Below are positions 60,101 to 64,000 of a stretch of DNA of 64,000 nt, one piece after another. Positions within the stretch are counted from its first letter, which is position 1. The number at the start of each line of letters is the position of its first letter. Under the pieces are notes generated by a model. It was not told the origin of the DNA. It did no database searches and saw only the letters and a program-made list of their open reading frames with translations. The stretch is from assembly GCF_954871325.1 (NCBI RefSeq), contig NC_088779.1, positions 22,260,846 to 22,324,845 on the forward strand, read 5' to 3'. The DNA comes from Gordionus sp. m RMFG-2023 (taxonomy: Eukaryota; Nematomorpha; Gordioida; Chordodea; Parachordodidae). A program made the translations under genes and the position numbers.

Positions 60101-63100
60101 TATTGGCCTTCCACCCTGTTTGCCAATCATCTAATCTTTTTAGGTATTATAGTTATGTAAGTATTTTTATTGGCCATATTTCTGCATCAAATATTATAGC
60201 CGGGCGAAACCAAAATCGAAAGGTGCGACCTGTGTTATAATGGGCATATGTTTAATATGAGAATCATACCGATTTCTGACCCATTAAGTAAACATCAAAT
60301 GAGGCGGGTAGACGATAGTCATCGTAGGATAGACGAGGAATATGGCTAAAGGAATAAAATTGCTCAGATAGAAGGCAAGAGGCCTAATGGAGGACTCATG
60401 AATGTAAAATAAAACAGCACAACAACCTTAAATATCATTTTAACAAAATTTGTAGGCATTTTAAGGAGTAAGTTTTTTTTAGTAACACAGTTTAACAAAA
60501 TGAGCAAATTTATAAAAATAAATTGCGATAATGAAAAAGTCGCAATAAAATGATGGTATAATTTTCGATTGTGGTTGTAATAAAAAATTTAAAGCAACGT
60601 TTTTGTTTTTCCCGAAAAAAGGTTTTTTCATTCCTAGGTAGAAAAAAAACATATTTGTGCAAAAGTGGGCGTATTTGTCAAGTTCTTTGGAGAGCTTGTA
60701 CTGAAAACACAAAGCCTTAACCCTTTTAAAAGAGAAAAAACGTTAAAACCTATAACAATTAATATAGAATATTTATTTTTATATTTCATAATTTTTGAGC
60801 AAAAATGACTAATTGGAGAGTAATACACTGGCTGAAAGAATCCCTAAAGTATTTTACGAGGGTAAAAATTTTTTAACGATATAACATTTTAAAGAAATTT
60901 CAATTAGAACCATATTTAGACACTAAGTTTAACATGATTCTCAAAATTGATCGAAGATTTTTGTTATCCTCATCATCACATTTAAAAAAAAATTGTAACC
61001 TTGTATTCCAACTATTTCCATATGTAAATGTGCTAAGCCACTAGCTATCGAATGAACTATTTTGAGCATTGATTTTATGTCCAAGACCATCTTTTGGAGA
61101 TAATCGAACAAGGAACCATTTTCGCAGTAATCCGTCACAAGCCATAACTGGGTCCAGGTCCCGTTATCTTAAAAAACAAAATAAACCATTTATAACATAT
61201 TCTCCCTAGTCATAAATTTTATCCACTTTTTTAAAAAATTCCCTTTCTTTATTTGTCTAATTCTTATTCATAACGATTTATAAACATTTAAAGAGAATTA
61301 AAACCTTTATTATCAGCTGCTATGAAGCCCAGTATATTTTCGTGCCTGAGCATGGAGGTCTGGTATATTTGAACTTCTCGAAACCAAGAATTTTCCTCGC
61401 GGGATACAAATATCTTAACGGCAACCTTTTCACCCCGCCATTTGCCTAACCAAACTACCCCGTATCGACCTTTACCTATAATTTCCACCAATTGAATAGT
61501 TCGAGCAACAGTTCTCTGAACCAAGAGAGGTAGACCTTAAAATAAATAGCAAAGAATATGAGTATAAAAAAAATAACTGATTGTGATTATAAAATAAGTT
61601 ATCTCTACTGGATAAAAAAAAGGTTTTGCAACCAATTCTGAATATTGTACTAAAATGTGGTTTTGGTTTTGGCTCATTAAAACTTGATAAAAGAAGTTCT
61701 GAATTCTAGTTAACCGAATAAGGTTCAAAAAATTACCATACTTTAATTTTTGATTCTATCAATAATATGGTTCAATTATAATCGTATTTAATCAAGCAGA
61801 ACCTAATTAGTAAATATCAACATATTATTGGAAATGATCTGGCTTCTTAATCGCTCCTTTTATAAAGGACGTTTAAGAGATAACATACATATTTTTTTCT
61901 CAACGAGTCATTTCTTTTTCTTCCTATAATCTGGATTTATTTTATAAAATCTTGTGGGGATAAATTTTTTTCAGGATTTTATAAAATCAAATTCAGATTA
62001 TTAAAAAAAAATATGCGTTCGAAATCAATTCGATCCTTGATCATGATTCCTATTTATTTTTTTGGAAAAGATTGAGATCGTGAACAAGCTTGTCAAAATG
62101 CTGTGATTTATTCAAAATTAATAGGTTAAAACCGGGACCGGAATGCGTCAAATGTAAGAACCGAAAACTGAAATCCTACTTTAAAAAAAGTTTCGAATGA
62201 GAACCCGTTTTAGTTAAGGCCTCAAACTGATAGATAGTTTTGAGAAATCAATAAAAAAAACTATTGATATGCAGTTTTAGTTCTACCTATTCAAAGTATA
62301 GCATTAATAATTATTATCGACAAATCCCTAACCAGATCCAGAGCCGGAAGTAGTATTGTCGACTGATAATAGATTTTGCAACGATTCCGATTTCTCCCCA
62401 TCATAAGCCGAATTCAAAGGGTAGTTAGATGAATGTTTGACGAGAGAAGGGGAAGATATTTCGATGGAACAACGATAACTTGAGGCCTTAGAGGCGTGAG
62501 ATTTCATGTAACCGGGGTAATCTAAATCAAATGAGATAGTTTAGTAGGTTTTTTTTTAAAAAAAATTAACGATAAAAGGAAAACTCCAAACTGGATTGGA
62601 TGAATACTCTTACTGAGTGATTGACTTGCTTCATGAGTCTACATCTTATAGTCATTATTCCAAATTGCTTAAAAAAGTTTCTTTATTTAATTAGTTAGAA
62701 AATATAATATTTTTTAAACTCCCTCTCCTTAACTTATATCTAAAAAAGAAATTTAGTATAAATATTATAATTTGCCTATTCTAAACTAGTCCAACCACAC
62801 ATTAATCTTAACATTTTTCTAAACGTAAATTCATAGATATAATTAAGTTTGGTATTCATTTAAAATATAAGTTTACGACTGAAACTATCAGCGATATATA
62901 ACGCCAATTTTAATTTTGTAAGAATAAATTATTACCACTCGAGCGTCGTCTAGCCTTTCCTTTGTTGCCGCGCCCATAAAGGTTGAACCACCACCACCAA
63001 CAACCACCAATAATTTTCTTGTCACTAAAAATAACCCCCCTATCGATCACTTTATTCTTCGCCGCTTCCCCAGCCCTTGCTATCGAGTTTCCATCTATTG

Positions 63101-63391
63101 TCGTATTGGAACAATTATAGCCTACGTTGAAATAGCGTCTGAACGCGAAGATCGCTAAAAAGACGGATAAGCAACTTACTAAAACCAGGCCTGCGATAAA
63201 AATCGGGGTATAATTTGTGCGAGTGTTATTTGATCCATTTTTTATGTTTTGGGGGTGTATAGAGTCCGCCCCTAACGGGGAAGCCGGAAATGGCAGTTTG
63301 AGCGGATCACCATTGTTGATATCGGCTAAGGACGAGGGTAAATGGTTAGAAGATAGTCGGTGGAGTTTGTTGTATTTTTTGTATAGGACAG
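52681..63391 (-). CDS. TGFBR1: Type I TGF-beta/activin receptor serine/threonine kinase (ALK4/5/7 class), 3' part
   Basis: Eight exons join in frame: 62936-63391, 62333-62521, 61305-61535, 61000-61167, 55554-55736, 54942-55181, 53999-54129 and 52681-52809; all are phase 1 except the last junction. In order: a juxtamembrane ectodomain tail, one membrane segment ([20 protein letters not shown]), a GS box ([16 protein letters not shown]), and a complete kinase with glycine loop [37 protein letters not shown] and C-lobe [19 protein letters not shown]. Type II receptors phosphorylate the GS box, then this kinase phosphorylates R-Smads. The loop AADNKDNGTWTQ is that of ALK4/5/7, so Smad2/3-type signalling is expected. 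The Cys-rich ectodomain and start codon are outside what I can see. Two activation-segment insertions are unusual. Confidence 0.93.
52996..53745. repeat. CGAATA-rich inverted-repeat region in a receptor intron
   Basis: ATCGAATCGAATA and ATTCGTATTAATCGAATAA on the left are mirrored by TTATTCGTATTTT and CGATTCGAATTTACGAATCG on the right. Similar ATTCGAA-rich tracts occur near 43310-43400 and 45510-45590. It is probably an old foldback or MITE family. The copy fills most of the intron between 52809 and 53999. Confidence 0.45.
54621..54886. mobile_element. hAT-like MITE, family M1, copy 3 (266 bp)
   Basis: Ends TAGAGATCTGCA and TGCAGATCACTA, with GTTCACAT on both sides (54613-54620 and 54887-54894), a perfect 8-bp duplication. 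GC-rich blocks (GGCCCGGCC and GGGCCGGGCTGGG) flank an AT-rich core. It lies in a receptor intron, about 55 bp beyond the exon end at 54942. Confidence 0.88.
54942..55736 (-). CDS. TGFBR1: Receptor exons: catalytic loop and activation segment, with two insertions
   Basis: Exon 55554-55736: [39 protein letters not shown], then [17 protein letters not shown]. Exon 54942-55181: [19 protein letters not shown], then a hydrophilic stretch, then [19 protein letters not shown]. The segment between DLGLAV and [10 protein letters not shown] is about 33 residues against about 16 in human ALK5. A further 20-25 residues ([19 protein letters not shown] and neighbours) are inserted between APEII and the [10 protein letters not shown] helix. 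HRDLKCKN has Cys where vertebrates have Ser. Catalytic residues are intact. The donor at 54942 (GAAG/GTTTGG) was chosen over a later one because only it keeps phase. Confidence 0.92.
55737..56656 (-). other. Receptor intron left of the Merlin element
   Basis: AT-rich sequence with a G-rich patch near 56180-56200. No exon, terminal repeat or RNA gene recognised. Confidence 0.4.
57229..57861 (-). pseudogene. Second, partial Merlin transposase copy in the left arm
   Basis: Inverted copies of transposase exons 4 (57574-57861) and 5 (57229-57511), identical in translation to the right-arm exons, including [11 protein letters not shown] and [10 protein letters not shown]. Exons 1-3 are absent because the arm ends at 57878. 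It has no start or upstream exons of its own. Confidence 0.9.
57913..58902 (+). CDS. Merlin transposase (ISXO2-like DDE), five exons
   Basis: Exons 57913-58017, 58056-58118, 58163-58226, 58270-58557 and 58620-58902 join in one frame of about 267 codons with matching phases. Exon 1 has a zinc-ribbon-like CCN then [15 protein letters not shown]. Exon 2 reads [19 protein letters not shown] and exon 3 [19 protein letters not shown], the helix-turn-helix region. Exons 4 and 5 carry the catalytic motifs [27 protein letters not shown] and [20 protein letters not shown] (Asp, Asp, Glu). No start codon precedes the zinc ribbon: the first in-frame ATG is at 57942, and exon 1 begins behind an acceptor (CCCTTTAG), so a first exon was probably displaced when the left arm formed. 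Activity is therefore doubtful unless initiation occurs at 57942 or in an unseen exon. Confidence 0.85.
59493..60999 (-). other. Receptor intron right of the Merlin element
   Basis: Includes a degenerate M2-like stretch near 59785-59890 (ACGATTTAGCC, ACCGGCTAAG). A GC-richer patch at 60000-60400 contains short open frames with coding-like composition (for example [20 protein letters not shown], plus strand), but no family was recognised. The remainder is AT-rich. Confidence 0.35.
61000..61535 (-). CDS. TGFBR1: Receptor exons: kinase N-lobe
   Basis: Exon 61305-61535: [40 protein letters not shown] with the ATP-binding Lys of [23 protein letters not shown] and LGFIAADNK. Exon 61000-61167: [20 protein letters not shown] then FDYL and [15 protein letters not shown]. 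This is close to human ALK5 across the whole stretch, and the exon boundary within AADNK/DNGTW is in phase 1. Confidence 0.95.
62333..63391 (-). CDS. TGFBR1: Receptor exons: membrane segment and GS box
   Basis: Exon 62936-63391 carries a Pro/Asn-rich ectodomain stalk with NNT and NGS glycosylation sequons, the hydrophobic span [20 protein letters not shown], a basic stop FRRYF and a cytoplasmic linker with the unusual run CWWWWF. Exon 62333-62521 carries a Ser-rich linker and ends TTSGSGS, which with GLPLL from the next exon makes the GS activation box. The linker between membrane and GS box (about 120 residues) is much longer than in vertebrate ALK5. Confidence 0.88.
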
Positions 63392-64000
63392 CTTGAATAG
63401 GATAAGAAAGGGGGAAATGAGAATGGTTTAATTAAAGTTGTTAAAACATGTTTCTAAATGCATAAATGTTGCATAGGTATCTTAGTATCTAAATATATTT
63501 TGATACAATTTTATTATATATTTTTTTATTTATATTAAAAATACTTAATCCTATTTTGTATTAAATGTATTATATATATGTCAGAGTTCATTTCTTTATA
63601 ATCAAATTTAAAATAAACAAGACAATTTTATTTTACATGAGGATACAAATATGACCCCCCCCCCCCCCTCATTAATATAATTGTTTGCCAGTGCAGCAGT
63701 AGATAAAACTTTTCAGTAGGCTAAAAAAAATATGTTTACGGATAAACGATCAGTGATGAAAAGTAAGCGAAAATGTTATATTATAGGTTCAATGATATTA
63801 TAATAATTCAATTATACATTTTATATATCACGTATTTGGAATTCGCTATATTTTTAATTTTAAATCGTTTACTGAGGAGGACAATTTTTAAATTTTAATT
63901 GATTGGACGGCAAACGCATCCAAGCACTTGCAGATTAACCTACCCTTATAAATTTTAGACAATTTCGCCATAAATAAAAATTAGTAGTGGTTCAAAAGTT
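63392..64000 (-). other. Receptor upstream intron at the window edge
   Basis: AT-rich, with a run of 13 C ending near 63668. A minus-strand stretch near 63905-63950 (LICKCLDAFAVQSIKI after an acceptor-like AAG) could be part of the Cys-rich ectodomain, but it is too short to claim. Confidence 0.3.

Noticed and set aside
60040-60390. Short open frames in a GC-richer patch of the receptor intron
   Set aside because: Coding-like composition but no family, no consistent frame and no splice structure.
63905-63950. Possible receptor ectodomain exon (LICKCLDAF)
   Set aside because: Only two Cys, no clear donor, and the frame closes quickly; kept as a note in the edge intron entry.

Overview
This is an AT-rich (by eye three quarters or more A+T) animal nuclear genome fragment. 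Genes are split into many small exons with GT-AG introns, and coding exons stand out as GC-richer islands. A type I TGF-beta/activin receptor kinase, a family restricted to animals, fixes the kingdom. I cannot place the phylum; stops used are standard TAA/TGA/TAG.

Layout. (1) About 564-32944, plus strand: a UBR1/UBR2-type N-recognin E3 ubiquitin ligase, over 30 exons, from just before the UBR box through the ClpS-like N-domain, RING and conserved C-terminus to a stop at 32944. Its introns carry several non-autonomous DNA transposons, and it contains a duplicated 99-nt exon pair that looks like mutually exclusive splicing. (2) 34405-40417, minus strand: a complete secreted protein with a signal peptide and five Kunitz (BPTI) domains, tail-to-tail with the UBR gene. 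(3) 40418-52680: about 12 kb without a recognisable host gene, filled with hAT-like MITEs, a decayed hAT transposase split by a GC-rich MITE, and other repeat ends. (4) 52681-63391, minus strand: transmembrane segment, GS box and complete kinase domain of a type I receptor of the ALK4/5/7 (TGFBR1/ACVR1B) class; the ligand-binding ectodomain lies beyond the right edge or is unrecognised. One of its introns houses a 2828-bp Merlin (ISXO2-like) DNA transposon with 1.2-kb inverted arms, an 8-bp target duplication and a five-exon transposase frame.

The three host genes have no obvious functional link (ubiquitin N-degron pathway, extracellular protease inhibition, TGF-beta signalling). The most notable signals are the Merlin foldback, the alternative exon pair in the UBR gene, two activation-segment insertions in the receptor kinase, and a set of hAT-related elements whose target-site duplications can be read directly. 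No RNA genes, CRISPR arrays or bacterial features were seen.
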